NCBI GenBank assembly: GCA_032622095.1
Contig: CP136069.1
Span: forward strand, 168,570,394 to 168,634,393
Direction of reading: 5' to 3'
DNA length: 64,000 bases
Source of the DNA: Siphonodentalium dalli
Lineage: Eukaryota > Mollusca > Scaphopoda > Gadilida > Siphonodentaliidae
The first letter of the stretch is position 1; each line of letters begins with the position of its first letter. Shown here in pieces: positions 1 through 12,976 of the stretch. The notes under the pieces are model-generated. The model was not told the DNA's origin. It ran no database searches and worked only from the letters and a program-made list of their open reading frames with translations. A program made the translations under genes and the position numbers.

Positions 1-99
1 TTTGGAGCACAAACCACCAAGTGACTTTATTTGATAAATGAAGGTCTGTGGTTGAAAGTTCCATGTGGGATATGTGTTCAATTCTAGCCAGGGTTGTGG

Positions 100-260
100 C
101 GATTACATGCCAAAGTAATCGATTACAATTATCATTACTTTTTATTTACATGATTACGATTATTGATTACATTTTTTTCAAATGTAATTGATTACGATTA
201 CAATTACTTTAGTAAAATGTACCTGATTACTTTTCGATTACATCTGATTACAATTTTTAG
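100..260. repeat. GATTAC-rich block
   Basis: The motif GATTAC or its complement GTAATC occurs about a dozen times in this stretch, often as TAATCGATTAC or TTGATTACGATTAC. Such runs are common in subterminal parts of hAT-type DNA transposons, so this may be the edge of a decayed element. No paired end was found. Bases 1-99 and 261-700 show nothing recognisable. Confidence 0.5.
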
Positions 261-704
261 TTTCCAAACATTTTGATCCCATAGGAATAAATAATGAAAT
301 AAATCAAAATAAATTATCAAATGTTATTTAATAACAAACAAAAAACTGTATAATACGTAAACAAGGAACGACTGAACAAATAAAACAACCAAACAATAAG
401 CACATAATCTGTTTACATTAATTTGTGATGTTTTGTCATGGAGTTGTGCACCAACGTATTGGGAATAGACCATGTTTTATGTGTATTTATTTAATTTTAT
501 TAAATATAGTTTTCATTTCGATCGAACCATCCAAAATATCATGGAGCGAAATGCTAATACGCTCGTATATGTTTAGCTCCTAATTTGTGTACGGAACATT
601 TATATAAATAACCCAAATTGCACAAGTAAGCCCAACATAGAGTTAAAACGAACTTAATTACAAACTATATACGGACTGGGTAAATCGACTCGCACTCACT
701 TTAT

Positions 705-1790
705 CGTTCACTAGCAGGGTTACCCGGCGTTGCCCAGGTTTAAGTGATGCGAAACCCTCTGCATGCTGTTGATATTTGTTGGGAATAGAGAATACACTTG
801 ATCAAAGTGTTACACGTATTCTCATAAATTGTATAATCAAATAGCATCACAAAACATGATTCTTACACAGTCATGGACTATAAGTAGTGGCCCACCTTGT
901 CGATTGTCATTTTGTTTATCGCGATTAATCTGTTCCACCAATAATGAGGTATTTATTTATTTACAACTGCGTATACTGCAGACTTTATACTATGATACAT
1001 GAACATCATACACACATTCGCAAAAATAAAAGGCGACAATTGGGTTTTACATATAGAGATGTATCAATCAATCTAGTGGGTTGGACTTAGATCTTGAGGA
1101 CACCTGGTTATCATATCTCCATGAAGCTACAGATGATTTAAAGAAATGTCCAGGTGCTCCTCTGTTCATGGTGCTATATATTTGCTAAATATTCCCAGTT
1201 TAAAAGAAATGTTGCTGCTCATTTATATCAGCTACATGTCCCAGACACATAGCGAGATTTTGAGTTGTTTATGTCAGTCGATGAGTTTGTTCTAAAAATT
1301 CCGCTGTATCGGGCAGATATATATACCCTTGTCAGATGTCAGTATTGGAGGATCCTGAAAAGTCATGTGCTACTGACTGCGTTTTCTTTTATATCAGAAG
1401 AAAATATATTTGACTGCACACTGTGACCACTATTTTTGAACAGGCCTTCGATACATTTCCATATCTCTTGACAAATTGCAACTTTTTTGTGCAAACTGTA
1501 TTGAATGGAACAGATTCAATTGTGTTATAATATATATTCAATCCCCCTGACGGTTCGAGGTCTCTCAGTTTGCAAGAATATATGTATCTCTTAAATAGAA
1601 TGATATATATACTTTTCATGCTTCTTTTATGTATTTCTTTTTGATAGCTCATTATGTGAATGCCCTGATTGCCATCCCCATATAAATTGACAGTTGAGAA
1701 GATATAATTGTTCAAGTGACTTAATTGGGTCACCATTTGTCGAGATTGTGATATTTGAACGCCCAAAACTCCTTAATATTATATGGAAAT
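705..1790. other. Unannotated stretch with possible element boundary
   Basis: Near 711-740 there is a short GC-rich phrase (tacccggcgttgcccagg) of a type often seen in dispersed invertebrate repeats. It may be the left edge of the element whose array follows at 1.8 kb. From about 1087 to 1186 one frame is open and reads LDLEDTWLSYLHEATDDLKK before decaying into stops, which could be a relic of an old coding sequence. I do not recognise it. Confidence 0.25.
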
Positions 1791-3775
1791 GGCCTGGGTG
1801 ATTATTTATAACTTATAGGTGGATACCGGCGAATAGCAATCTGATCAATGATATGCATATCATCTCGCCATCCGTGACCCAAATGACACCAAATGTGATT
1901 TAATTCATCGTATCATTAGAGAAGAACGTGTATGAATTTGGTGGAAATTAGTGCATGGCTTTAACGGCGCCACTTTTGACATATTTACACCACGTCCATT
2001 AGACTCATGGATGCATCATATACTGGTGATGATTATTTATAGGTTTGGTGGTAATCAGCAACTAAACAAATTTTTAGAATAGTTATGACACCCCCCCCCC
2101 CCCATCTCTCACCCAAATGGCAGCAATTTGGCGTCTTTAAATCACACGATTATATTCCTCGTATCATGGAGAAGAATAATATATCAATTTGGTGGAAATC
2201 TGCGCTAAAAATAGTTTATTAAATCAATTGTTGATGACCCCCTGCAACGCTGACTCGAACAGCGCCATATCGCGGAGGTGATTATGTTTGCGTTTGGTGG
2301 AAATCGGCGACAAAACTATTTCACCATATTGTTTTTAATTTTGCCGACCTCCCCATTTACTTCCCCTGACACAAACAGCGTCACTTTCGAAAATTTTAGC
2401 CCGCACCATTATCTTCCTCGTAAAAAGTTACCCCTCTTAGAACGCCTTGGTGCCATCTCGATTGTACCCCGTGAAGTTATATATAGAACGCATACAGACA
2501 GACAGAAAGACAGACAGCACGATTTGATTTCTCGTATCGTTTGAGAAGAACGTGTCTGAATTTAATAGTAATTGGTACTAAAATAATATGTTTTTTATCA
2601 GTTTTGGTGACCCTCCCGTCCCTATTTCGGACTCAAGCGGCGCCACTTTTGTCACCGTTAAACCACTCACTTAGACTCATTAGAGATTAGAGACGCATAT
2701 ATATATAAAATTTGTGAAAATTGGCGAGTATACAAATTCGTATCAAATTTAAGGTCCCCATATCTCTCACACAGAGGGCACCAATTTGGTGTATCTAAAC
2801 CACACGATAAGATTCCTCGTATCACGGAGAAGAATGTGTATCAATCTGGTGGAAATCGGCGCTAAACATATTGTTATCATTTGTTTGTGTCCCTCTCACC
2901 TCTATACACCACTGACTCGAATGGCCCAACTTGTGACATCCTTAAACCACTCAATTACACTCCTGATACCATGGAGATGATTATTTATAAGTTTGGTGAT
3001 AATCGGCGACTAAACAAATGTTTATCAAATTTGGTGCCCACCCCTCACCTCCCCACCCAAACAGCACCAATATGGCGTCTTTAAATCACACGATTAGATT
3101 CGTATCATGGATAAGAACGTGTATCAATTTGGTGGAAATTGGCGCTAAAAATATTGTGTATCAATTTTGGTGCCCCTCTCCCTTTCAGTGCACCCCTGAC
3201 TCGAATGAGGCCACATTTGACAGATTTAAGCCACACCATTAGACTCATCATACCATGGGGATGATTTTGTATAAGTGTGGTGGCAATCGGCGCCTAAACC
3301 CATTCTTATCAAATTTAGTGCCCACCCCCCCCCCCAATCTCTCATCCAAACAGCAACAATTAGAGTCCTTGTATCATGAGGAAGAACATATATCAATTTG
3401 GAGGAAATCGGCGCTAAAATTAGTTTTATCAATTTTGGTGCCCCTCTCCCCTTCCATGCATTCCTGACTCGAACGACGCCACTTTTGACGTATTTAAACC
3501 ACACCATTATATTCTTCATATCATGGGGATGATCATATGTAAGTTTCGTGGTAATCGGCGACAAAAAAATTCTCCCCCCCCCCTTTTCTGCCCCTGACAA
3601 CAACGGCGTCACTTTAGAAAATTCTAACCCCACCATTATCTTTCTCGTAAAAAGTTACCCCTAGTAGACCCATTTGGTATAATCTAGATGGTCTCCTGTG
3701 AATTTCTATTGAACACACACATACAGACAGACAGACAGACATTCGCAAATATAGATATAGATACTGCCTCAAGGT
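1790..3775 (+). repeat. Dispersed repeat with ~140/280-bp tandem array
   Basis: Two related sub-units alternate. One carries 'atcaatttggtggaaatcgg', seen near 2185, 2842, 3125 and 3394. The other carries 'aagtttggtgataatcggcg', seen near 2989 and 3276. The spacing gives a dimeric unit of about 270-283 bp. Short C-tracts punctuate the array, for example at 2091 and 3325. The right end has CAGA repeats (3723-3745) followed by 'attcgcaaatatagatatag'. A copy in the opposite orientation lies at 21462-22400. ORFs crossing this block on both strands are by-products of the repeat. Confidence 0.8.
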
Positions 3776-4005
3776 GAAATGACAACTGTGGACAAATTGA
3801 AATTAAAACATGTGTCCACAAGACACCATAAACACTCCCCCGATCCAAATTCAGTTGACCGCCGTCAATTTTGGATCGGGTGGGTTTGTGGTGACTCTTT
3901 AAGGCGTCTTTGGGGGAACTTACAGCACTTTGGGGGAACTTAAAATATAAAGGAACCGAAAAATGGCATGGGTCACCTATATGAGCCCCTCTGCATGGGC
4001 GGCGG

Positions 4006-4150
4006 CCATGTTCGAATAAGGAATGGAAGTCACGTGGTTCGTAAAAGTTTAATACAAGCTGAAAAAATGCGACTTTTTGAAAAAAACAGTGGCGGCCATT
4101 TTGAAAAAAATGTGGCGGCCATATTGAAAAATAAGTGGTGGCCATTTTGA
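4006..4150 (+). repeat. Short GGCGGCCATTTTG minisatellite
   Basis: Three to four imperfect units of about 24-27 bp, each with GGCGGCCAT(A/T)TTGAAAAA, occur between 4006 and 4150. The core resembles the complement of a YY1-type AAGATGGC site, but nothing else here suggests a promoter. Treat it as a short tandem repeat. Confidence 0.55.
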
Positions 4151-4492
4151 ATCAGTCGACCATTATGATTGGTTTGTTGGGGGAAAAAATCAGTCTTCGC
4201 AGTTCACATTGACCAGTTATATCAAATTGCATGCTTTGCGTCACAATAAAATGAACGATTCTGTTACTACTGTTGACACATAATTATATATAAGAAGGCA
4301 GTGTAACTCACCGTAATTGATCATAAGTGGTGTAAATTCAACATAATTGACATTACGTTGTGCTCACTTGGTTATTTTCACGTATATTTCCAAATAATAG
4401 TCATCGTATTTCCAGGACAGAACCGATTACATTGGGAGAGAACCGATTCGATTGCTACATTTCTATTGTATATATACTTCTAGTTACATAAC

Positions 4493-4993
4493 TTAAAGGC
4501 ACGTGCGGCCTTAATTGTCGAAAATATTCATTTTTGTTCCAAACACCGTAAACAGAAAACAGTAAAATGCACACAGTTCCGTTCATATATACCATGACCA
4601 TCGCGTAAACAACATGTTATCATAAAGACCTACTATATTTTACATAAGCAAGAGCCTGATTGTGTTACAGAAGACAGCACAATGCTACTGGCTAATCACA
4701 CACAAATGGCATAAACGCTCTTTATTAGTTCCATATCAGGTATTCACCAACAAAGAACGCTTTTTATGTTTACCATCATAATATAAACAAACACTAGAAA
4801 AGTAACTTTTTACGCTTTTGTTTACATAACAATGGTCAAACATATGACCATAACATACTGTTTATGCGATATTTCTTATTTGTATACGGACAAAGTCTAT
4901 CTACATTTTGATGGTCTTTCTGTTTGTGGCGGTTTTTGACGGGTGGAGATATTTTCACAGGATACCCACCGCCAAGGCCAACCGTGTCTTTAA
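4493..4993 (+). mobile_element. TTAA-flanked ~500-bp MITE, copy 1
   Basis: The element starts at TTAA|AGGCACGTGCGGCCTT and ends at AAGGCCAACCGTGTCT|TTAA. The ends form imperfect terminal inverted repeats of about 18 bp. Related copies lie at 27365-27865, 33296-33797, 42190-42693 (inverted) and 47243-47771 (diverged). There is no coding capacity. TTAA flanks, short TIRs and small size fit a piggyBac-type non-autonomous transposon. Inside are two direct boxes, AACGCTCTTTAT at 4714-4725 and a one-mismatch version at 4756-4767. Confidence 0.85.
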
Positions 4994-7900
4994 TATCATT
5001 TATGTAATATGTAATGCATTTACTTGGATGAGAGAATAAACATTGAGAATTGAGTGTCTGTTCACTTCGCTGGCTTTGAGTGGTGCAGTCTTTTGTATTC
5101 CGTATATATAGTCCTTATTTTCGGAGCATATACGTTTATGAGACGAATTGCCACTATGGTCAGTGTGAATGCTGCCGTGGCAGCATGCAGTCAGCCTGCT
5201 GGGCAGCCTTCAGTTTGAGACAGTTCTGTTAATTCTATGAAGGATGCCAATAACTCTGGAGACAGTGCCATCAAAATATATTCGAGTGTTGAAACAGTAT
5301 GTTAATTTTCACTTTTGAATTTCATACGGGCTGTTAATTCATAATCTGTCCCGCTAGTCCTACATGCCATCCTTAATCCTCCTCTAATGCATACATGTAT
5401 CTTGGTACTGTACATTGACCAGAGACAAACCCTTGTGAAATTTCTGAATTATTCAGTCATAAACTTTTTCATTATAACAACCACTCCTTAAAGTTAAAGG
5501 AGACATACCGGTATGCTACCATGGCAACCACACACCTGCCTCTCGGAACTATTGTTCTGTCAGTTCATACAATATGTTTCAGCAATCAAAATTCTGAATC
5601 CAACTGCTAGCTTATAGTTAGATATAAAAAAAATTTGGATTAAGTATTCCACTTTTTAATAGTGATTTGCAAATGTAAACACATTGAACATGGTACTAAT
5701 TAGTTTGTTATATCACTTTTAATTATTCCAATAACATCAGGTAACATCCAACTTCATGTTCATATCTTCTCTGTCAAATTTATGAAATAGTAAAATCCAT
5801 ATTTTTACTATAACAGTTGTAATTCACGTTGTGTCTGACACTTAAAATAGAAATTGACATATCCCAATTGAGTGCTATTATAAAACTAGTCAATAAAACT
5901 ATAAACAATACATCGTTTTTTCTGATTACTTCTGTACCAATATGGCATGTACTACATACATGAGACTCATAATTGAATTTATCTGAATTCATTGTTTAAG
6001 CATGTTTACAGCATGAAAATGCACTGGCTCAATACTAAAAAAAAAGGTTATTAACCGGATAAATCATCACCTCGACAAAAGCGTGCAGAATTAACATTTA
6101 TAGCGTATAGAAAGCAGAGTGAGAGCGTGAGACTTGACAAAGTAGGAACGCAATAGGAGTATACTTTGTGTCAAAAGTTTGACAATTTTTGACATTTTTC
6201 TGCGCTCCTCTTGCATGTTACTCATATTTTGGTACCTTTTCAGCGCAATGCAAGCGTGTGACAGGGGTTTTACGTAGAGTACCCCATCTAAAACAATGAC
6301 AGATTTTCAGAGGTTAACAGGCATTAGCCAACTGGTTAACAGGGCATAAACATTGGATTGTAAACATATTTGCAAATTATGGAACGAAAGTATACACTTA
6401 ATCATATTCAACATCATTTCCCGATTTCGTTCTGATTTGGTGACTTCATGGTAAAGAATGTAACGAGGCGCGTCAAAAATGCATGGCGATTCAGACAAAG
6501 TAAAACATTATATATCTGCCAAATACTTCGAAGTTATATACTTTTGTAAATGGTAGATATTCATATGTTTCTACTTACATTATAATAGACAAAAACTTAA
6601 CCCTCCCCAATTTCACAAATAACCACATATATGCGTCCATGCAGTTTGTGTCCAAGATGGCCGCCAATTTTTATATTGACACTCTTTACACCAGATGTAT
6701 GCTCACCGGACTAGATCATCGCGAGTGCTTTATATAATATGGCATTTTATTGGATGGAGTCTGTGTCTTAATACGTATAAGGCAACTGGCTATGCAAAAC
6801 CAATGACGGAGATCAAAATGACCGTCAAAATAAACAGAAATGTTCCGATAAAAGGACCAACTTCTGAGTTGCAAGAAAATCGCATGGTATTACTGTTGTA
6901 GCTTATTTGTTCATACACATATGTCATTGTGGCCAATGTGATCTGTATCTGAAGAAACTAGGGGCATTAATATAGTAACGTTTCATTGATTTCTCGAAAT
7001 AACGACATCATATAATGTCAAATTTCAACCTGACATCCAATCATTTGGTGGTGTATATGTCAATGTTCTGCTAGGTGCTACAACTGCAAACATCCACATT
7101 AGTATAGTGGAAGCCACAGTGCCGATTAAAACATGAGATACCTACAGTGTGAGACCAACTTTCATGCATACAAATTTCATGGGACTTAGCACAATCAATA
7201 CCCAGGCCTCATACTTACCATTATCATTTAAAGCACTAGCATTTACAAATTAGGGGTCATTTTATATTCTATATTCTACCTTTTCCAATCAAACGCTGAA
7301 AAATTGGTTCTGTGCAACATGATTGGGGTGAGCTCCAAGTAACTTGATATTATTTCAAACGACCAATGCCTTGTATAAAGTTAAATACTGAATGCATATA
7401 ATAAGTTTAAATATATTGTGATAGCAACGTGAATCCTAGGCAGCCGGTAAGATATATAATAATATGGACCCGAATGCATATTCAGTTTTCAGCCACTACT
7501 CAGACATACCTGATCTATAGTACGTTAGCATGACAATAATTAAACTATTGGTCGTCAATGTGTATTCAATAAAATAATGAATACACCTGCAACCGTGTAT
7601 GTCAAGCGTAGAATTAAGTACTGACATTTAAAGCACATACTCAAATGAACTGCTTAAGTAAATAAGCATAAGTCCAACTGTGATGGGACCCAAGCAGCTG
7701 TGAGAATATAACGGACACAGATACTTGTCATGTCAGGTTTATTTGAGATTTGTTTCGGTTACTTCAATGGAACATCACTCCAATTAACGTGAAAACCAAT
7801 GACCCCAGTAAGCCTTGAGAACATTGACGAAATATATAAACTTAGTTGTCCATCCTTTGCATACCCGCACTTATCAGGATTCGAAAATGGTTACCATCGC

Positions 7901-9840
7901 TTGGCGGCTTATGTACCATGGGACACCTACATTGGTATTGAGGATTGAATATGTATATTTAGTCGGCATAGTAGCTTCAATTCTTATTGTACTAATATAA
8001 AAGTCAGCTGTTTCATCATCAAGCAAAACGTTGACTTGTATACCACAAAATGGATGTCATGTTGAAACACAGTCCCGTTGTGGCAATTTGGCATTACATG
8101 TCGATTTTGATAAACGAACATGAGCATTTACTTTCTCAATGCTAATAGTTTGATCGGATTCGGATCACATTATCCACAGACACATATGCACGAACGAATT
8201 AGCTACAAACTCATAACATGCAGATGCTATTGCAACTCAGAAGCCGGTAATTTTATTGGAACATTTTTTAGTTTTATGGCAGTGATTTTGGTCTCCATCA
8301 TCGGTTTTACATAACCAGTTGCCTTATACTTATTACGATACAGCCTCTATGAGATAACGATCAGTTACAATAAAGCACTTGCGATTTTCCAGTCCGGTGT
8401 GCACACTCGTTGTGTTCAGAGTGCCAATATAAAACTTGGATTATATTACCTACCTAATCTAGGATTTGATCGAAATCTTACATTTCCTGTGTCCCGGATG
8501 GTTCTACCATGTAAGACACTATAACATATCGATGTTTTATTGGACACAACATGCATGGATGCATTTAAGTGGATACTTGTGAAATTGGGGTGAGGCTTAA
8601 GCTTTTGTCGATTAGTTTACCAATTGTAAATATATATAATGCAGATAGGAACACCATTCTGTAGGGAATACCCTGTCATTTCCAAAAATATATAACTTGG
8701 AAGAATTCGACAGATATGCGATATTTGCACAGAGTTGATGACACTTTGAATCGTCAGGATTGTTTGTCGCGTCACGCTACACATTTTACCATGACGTCAC
8801 GAAATCAGAACGAAAGCAAAAACAATGTCGAATCTGATTAATTGTGTGAACATTAGCCCCATGAATTGCAAATATGTGTTCATTCTTTCCCATTTTGATG
8901 TCCGGTCAGCCGGTTGTTAATTGCCTGTCAAACCGTTGCAAATGTGTCTATTTTTCGATAGGGTACCGTATGAAACATGGAGAAAATGTATATTTTGTCA
9001 CAATTTCGGCTCGGCGCCCTCTGAATTCGAAAACTAGAGTAATTTTGGTCGAAAATGGTGGTCGCATAAATTCCCCCGATGTGCGACCATAACACCCCAG
9101 CACCACCTATAGACTACACACCTACCTGTATATTACTACATGCAGGTACAATTTGTGTGTACAATATATATCTGACAGTTTATATTTAACCGCCATGCAT
9201 ATATAACTTATATTCTAACTTTGTCCATGGCAAAATACAGGACATTATACACTTGATATAAGTGGCGTTATACCCATTTGTTCATGTCAAAATAGCATAT
9301 ACTTAATTATTATACATATATTATATGTCTAAATCAGTTCGCACTAACATCATACATGTATAAGCATGTTCCACTGATAGTTGAACCCTCGTAGAGTGTG
9401 ACCTACTGGCCGCCAGCAGTAAATTGTCATGAACAGTCCCATTGTATGTAAAACCTAAGCACGTCTAAAAATAACATCGAATCACGACAGCGTTCGACAT
9501 CGCTGATAAGCTGACATGATAATTGTTGTGCGCTCATCCGATAATCATGAAATGTCCACACAGGTATCAGTAAAATCTCATATCGCCACATAATTCAATA
9601 TATTTGGCCTCAGCGCTGACCCAGAAACAGTGACCACACTAATGCATGGTTGACCACTTTTACAACTTATCCTATACACTGTCTGATATAGTTTTGGAGT
9701 TATCGAACATTACCCGTAACGCAATATATTTTTGCTTGTATACGGTTGCCTATTGAATTGCATGGGAGTGTGTGGCGCATGGCTTCTATGTTATCCATTG
9801 CCATAACATTAAAATATAGGGGTAATCGTTTAACATAACT
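4994..9840. other. No recognisable gene
   Basis: AT-rich sequence with short ORFs only, none resembling a known protein and none with convincing splice context. Bases 6650-6665 carry a YY1-like AAGATGGCCGCC site. Nothing further can be supported. Confidence 0.5.
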
Positions 9841-9845
9841 GCACA

Positions 9846-10133
9846 AGAAAACCATAGTCAGAAATGGTAACGCCACCAATATCATATTATTAGCAATAAA
9901 TATAAATTATAATACAATTATTCTATAAACTAGCTTTCAAATTTGATGCGGGAAATTTGCATACTTCCATATTTCAAGTTTTCCCGTTTGTCGTGTCATA
10001 CGTTACTTTCTTCAAACTGTCTTCTTTATTACACAATTTAAGCTGATGGGCCCGACTTCGCCCGGGCTGATTTCCGGTGAAAGGCGCGATTTGACCTTCA
10101 ATTGACTATTTCGAAAGTCAGGGTCAGGGTCCA
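9846..10133. repeat. Direct duplication, copy 1 of 2
   Basis: About 290 bp (from 'aagaaaaccatagtcagaaa' onward) recurs at 10471-10765 with scattered differences, an offset near 630 bp. On the minus strand the duplicated block holds the sequence upstream of, and the first ~18 codons of, the ORF described at 10301-10522. In this copy the initiator Met codon has become ATT and the frame runs into unrelated sequence, so it looks like a dead partial duplicate. Confidence 0.85.
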
Positions 10134-10300
10134 AAACAAAGAAACTATACACCAGTGTACACCACTGTGTGACATAATAAAGCAAATGACAGACCTTTTA
10201 TTAAAGAGGTTATTTTGACAGACCCGAAAAAACCGCCAAGTATAATTTTGCATACAGACGGACAATTGACTGGACGGCTATGAAAAAAACCCAAATTTAA

Positions 10301-10522
10301 TCACAAATGGCACAACCAACAATCCAATTGTATTAGGACCTTTGTTTCTCCATTGGGACGGTTCTTTTTCAACGTACCATCGCTTCCTGTCTTATCTAGG
10401 GAGCAATTAACTGACTGACGTTCGACAGACAACTGTTGTGTTTGGGACAGACGACGAGACAGCATTAACAAGAAAACCATAGTCAGAAATGGTAACGCCA
10501 CCAAGATCATATTATTAGCCAT
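10301..10522 (-). CDS. Candidate first exon, type II membrane protein
   Basis: The frame opens MANNMILVALPFLTMVFLLM, a strong hydrophobic signal-anchor, then basic SRR and a polar stretch with an N-glycosylation sequon (NCS). A possible splice donor (GATG|GTACGT) lies after about 49 residues, so the downstream part of the frame is probably intron. The layout of short N-terminus, anchor and polar stem is that of Golgi glycosyl- or sulfotransferases, but no catalytic domain is visible, so this is only topology. The first ~18 codons and the upstream region are duplicated at 9846-10133. A satellite with AGGTCA half-sites lies just upstream in the sense of transcription. Function unknown; it may not be a gene. 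Confidence 0.25.
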   Translation of the reverse strand: MANNMILVALPFLTMVFLLMLSRRLSQTQQLSVERQSVNCSLDKTGSDGTLKKNRPNGETKVLIQLDCWLCHL

Positions 10523-10765
10523 AAATATAAATTATAATACAATTATTCTATAAACTAGCTTTCAAATTTTATCTGGGAAATTTGCATACTTCTATATTTC
10601 AAGTTTTCCCGTTTCTCGTGTTATACATTACTTTCTTCAAACTGTCTTCTTTATTACACAAGCTGATGGGCCCGACTTCGTCCGGGATGTTTCCCATCTG
10701 ATTTCCGGCGAAAGGCGCGATTTGACCTTCAATTGACTATTTCGAAGGTCAAGGTCAGGTCAGGG
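10471..10765. repeat. Direct duplication, copy 2 of 2
   Basis: This is the partner of 9846-10133 and keeps the intact minus-strand start codon of the 10522-10301 ORF. The right part shares 'gatttccggcgaaaggcgcg' with copy 1 and runs into the 128-bp satellite. Confidence 0.85.
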
Positions 10766-11225
10766 TCATGATTTGACCCGTCCAAAACACCCCCACCCGG
10801 AGAAAAGTACCACTAGGTATCAAATTTCGTCGAAATCCGTCCGTTTTACCCCACTTTACCTTTAATTAACAATTTTGAAGGTCAAGGTAAGGTCGGAGTC
10901 ATGATTTGACCCGTCCAAAACACTCCCCCGACAAAAGCACCCATAGGTATCAAATTTCGTCGAAATCCATCCGTTTTACCCGATTTGACCTTTGATTGAC
11001 CACATTGAAGGTCAAGGTCACGCCGATGTCACGATTTGACCCGTTCAAAACACTCCCCGGACAAAAGTATCCCTAGGTATCAAATTTCGCCGAAATTTGT
11101 CCGTTTTACCCAAATTGACCTTGCATTGACAGTTTTAAAGGTCAGGTCGGGCTCACGATTTGACCCGTCCAAAACACTTCCCGGACACAAATACCCATAA
11201 GTATCAAATTACGTTGAAATCTATG
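10740..11225 (+). repeat. ~128-bp tandem repeat with AGGTCA motifs
   Basis: 'ggtatcaaatttcgtcgaaa' or close variants begin near 10817, 10947, 11077 and 11200, giving a period of about 124-130 bp over four units. Each unit also carries 'gacccgtccaaaacac' and a cluster of AGGTCA-like hexamers, for example AAGGTCAAGGTCA near 10745 and 11010. These resemble nuclear-receptor half-sites, including the TCAAGGTCA form bound by FTZ-F1/ERR-type receptors. Whether they function is unknown. Confidence 0.85.
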
Positions 11226-11704
11226 GAAAGCCGAAGAGGGCATGTTAGTTGCTAATTGCTAGATATACGACGCACGACTTGTCGCGGTATTTTAAAGGTG
11301 TTTCAAACTAGGAGATAGAAGGACTCTGCGTTTCAAATGGTGATGAATTATAGTAATTTATTCAAATTTTATGGCATAAATTGTTATTAAAACCGTATAT
11401 ACTATAACAAAAATGAATGACTCGAAAATTAAGTGGGCCTTTAAACAAAGTCACAATTGCAGTCAGGCTCATCTCATACTCGTTTAATCAGCGATATTCT
11501 GCTGCGCAGTTTGTTATAGTTCCCAGTATTCATTGAGCGTTATAGCCCCACTGTTATAATTCGCCTTTAGCAGGCGTACTCTTGCCTCAGATTATTGAGA
11601 TATTAGGTCACACGTAGTGACATTAAATCGCATGGAAACATAGCAATTGTGTGGGCTGCTTGGCGTGAATATTTAATGAGACATAAAGTCATACGTAATG
11701 ACAT

Positions 11705-12440
11705 TAAACTCAAGAAAACCCGCGAAAACAAAACAAAATCACATTTAATGTTTTAAGTTATTTCCTTCATAAAAAGAATCTTCGTGATAATGAACCCTCC
11801 CAATACTTTAGAATATAGAATTAAAATAACAAAAACCTTCGGAATACAGAACCTTCGGAATAACGAACCTTCTAATTGGTGAACCTTCGGAATAGCGAAC
11901 ATTCAGAGAAATTTCGGAATAGTGGACATTCTGGATAGTGAAACTTCGGATTAGAGACATGCCCCCAATATTCATATTATATGCCCAGAGTTCAAAGGTA
12001 TGGGCCCATAAAATCCTAAATTTGGCCCTTAAAATATTGAACTCCAAATTGGAGCCCACACAGAACATCACTTAAGTCAACGGTACCTGTGTCATGTCCC
12101 AATGGGGGAGGGTCCACAATATACCACAACATTCATATTATATGCCAAGAATTCAAAAGTATGGGCCCACGTAATGACATTAAATCTCAAGAAAACCCGC
12201 GAAAACAAAACAAAATCACATTTAATGTTCTAAGTTAAGTTATTTCCTCCTGTATCTGTATCGGTATGCGCGCAGGATCAGTTCGGATGTGAGCGCACAC
12301 TCCGTAAAAAGAATCTTTGTGATAATGAACCCTCTCAAATTAGTCTCAATACTTTAGAATATAGAATTAACCTAAAAATAACAAAAACCTTCGGAATAGA
12401 GAACCTTCGGAATAGCGGACCTTCGGGATAGCGAACCTTC
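11705..12440. repeat. Direct duplication with TTCGGAATAG minisatellite
   Basis: The block 'aagaaaacccgcgaaaacaa' near 11714 recurs near 12191, and both copies lead into 'aacaaaaaccttcggaata' followed by short imperfect ~14-16-bp repeats of (g)aaccttcggaatagc (11835-11960 and 12385-12445). Both then end in 'agaaacatgccccca' or similar. The interval 11226-11704 holds no recognisable feature. Confidence 0.75.
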
Positions 12441-12765
12441 ATAATAGAAACATGCCCCCACAAGTACACCGGTGACGTAAACACATGTGCTAATCTTTGT
12501 TGTACTATCGTGACTCTATCGGTAACCATAATAATACAGTCGCCCAGTGGATTATCGATCGACCACAGAATATGAAAATCTGCGTACCAAGCAACACCAC
12601 GGTGTGGCGTAATAATACGCCTTGTTGTTGGGTCTCTATAATGTTGGATCCGCACGGTGGGTCCGCTGTGGTCGCGACCTTGTGGCTGGGCGTATATAAT
12701 ATTATGATTATTTTCAACGCACTTGTGGTGCATTATGTTAATAAAATTAGCCCACAAATATGGAC

Positions 12766-12976
12766 TTACTTGATCCGTCTTATGCCTGCGGTTTGTTCGC
12801 TTGGATCGCGTGGTTCTGCTGGCTTGTGGGGGATCTCCGGGGGTTGGTGGACTTGGGGAATCGATATCTGATCGTTCTGGGCTTTGGTGGGTGTGTTCCT
12901 CGACTCGAGTCGGATATCCCCCCCCCCGGCCGGGGTGGTGTTGCGGGGACCTCTGGTCGGATTGAGTACCTTTAAT
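12766..12976 (-). pseudogene. Proline-rich retroelement-like ORF relic, copy 1
   Basis: On the minus strand a frame beginning near 12976 reads KVLNPTRGPRNTTPAGGG and continues with IRLESRN, KAQNDQ and a proline-rich tail to a stop at 12766. A second locus (28824-28439, minus) encodes a related peptide in the same frame, with KVL.PTR.P..T, IR.E.RN, KAQ.DQ.S.P and H.P shared. The block is clearly more GC-rich than its surroundings. It lies 0.7 kb upstream of LINE A and antisense to it. It may be a gag/ORF1-like remnant of an unidentified retroelement. Longer frames crossing 12335-13153 include minisatellite and are not supported as a protein. Confidence 0.45.

Noticed and set aside
2278-3636. 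Several overlapping ORFs on both strands
   Set aside because: Produced by the tandem array; the frames do not persist from unit to unit.
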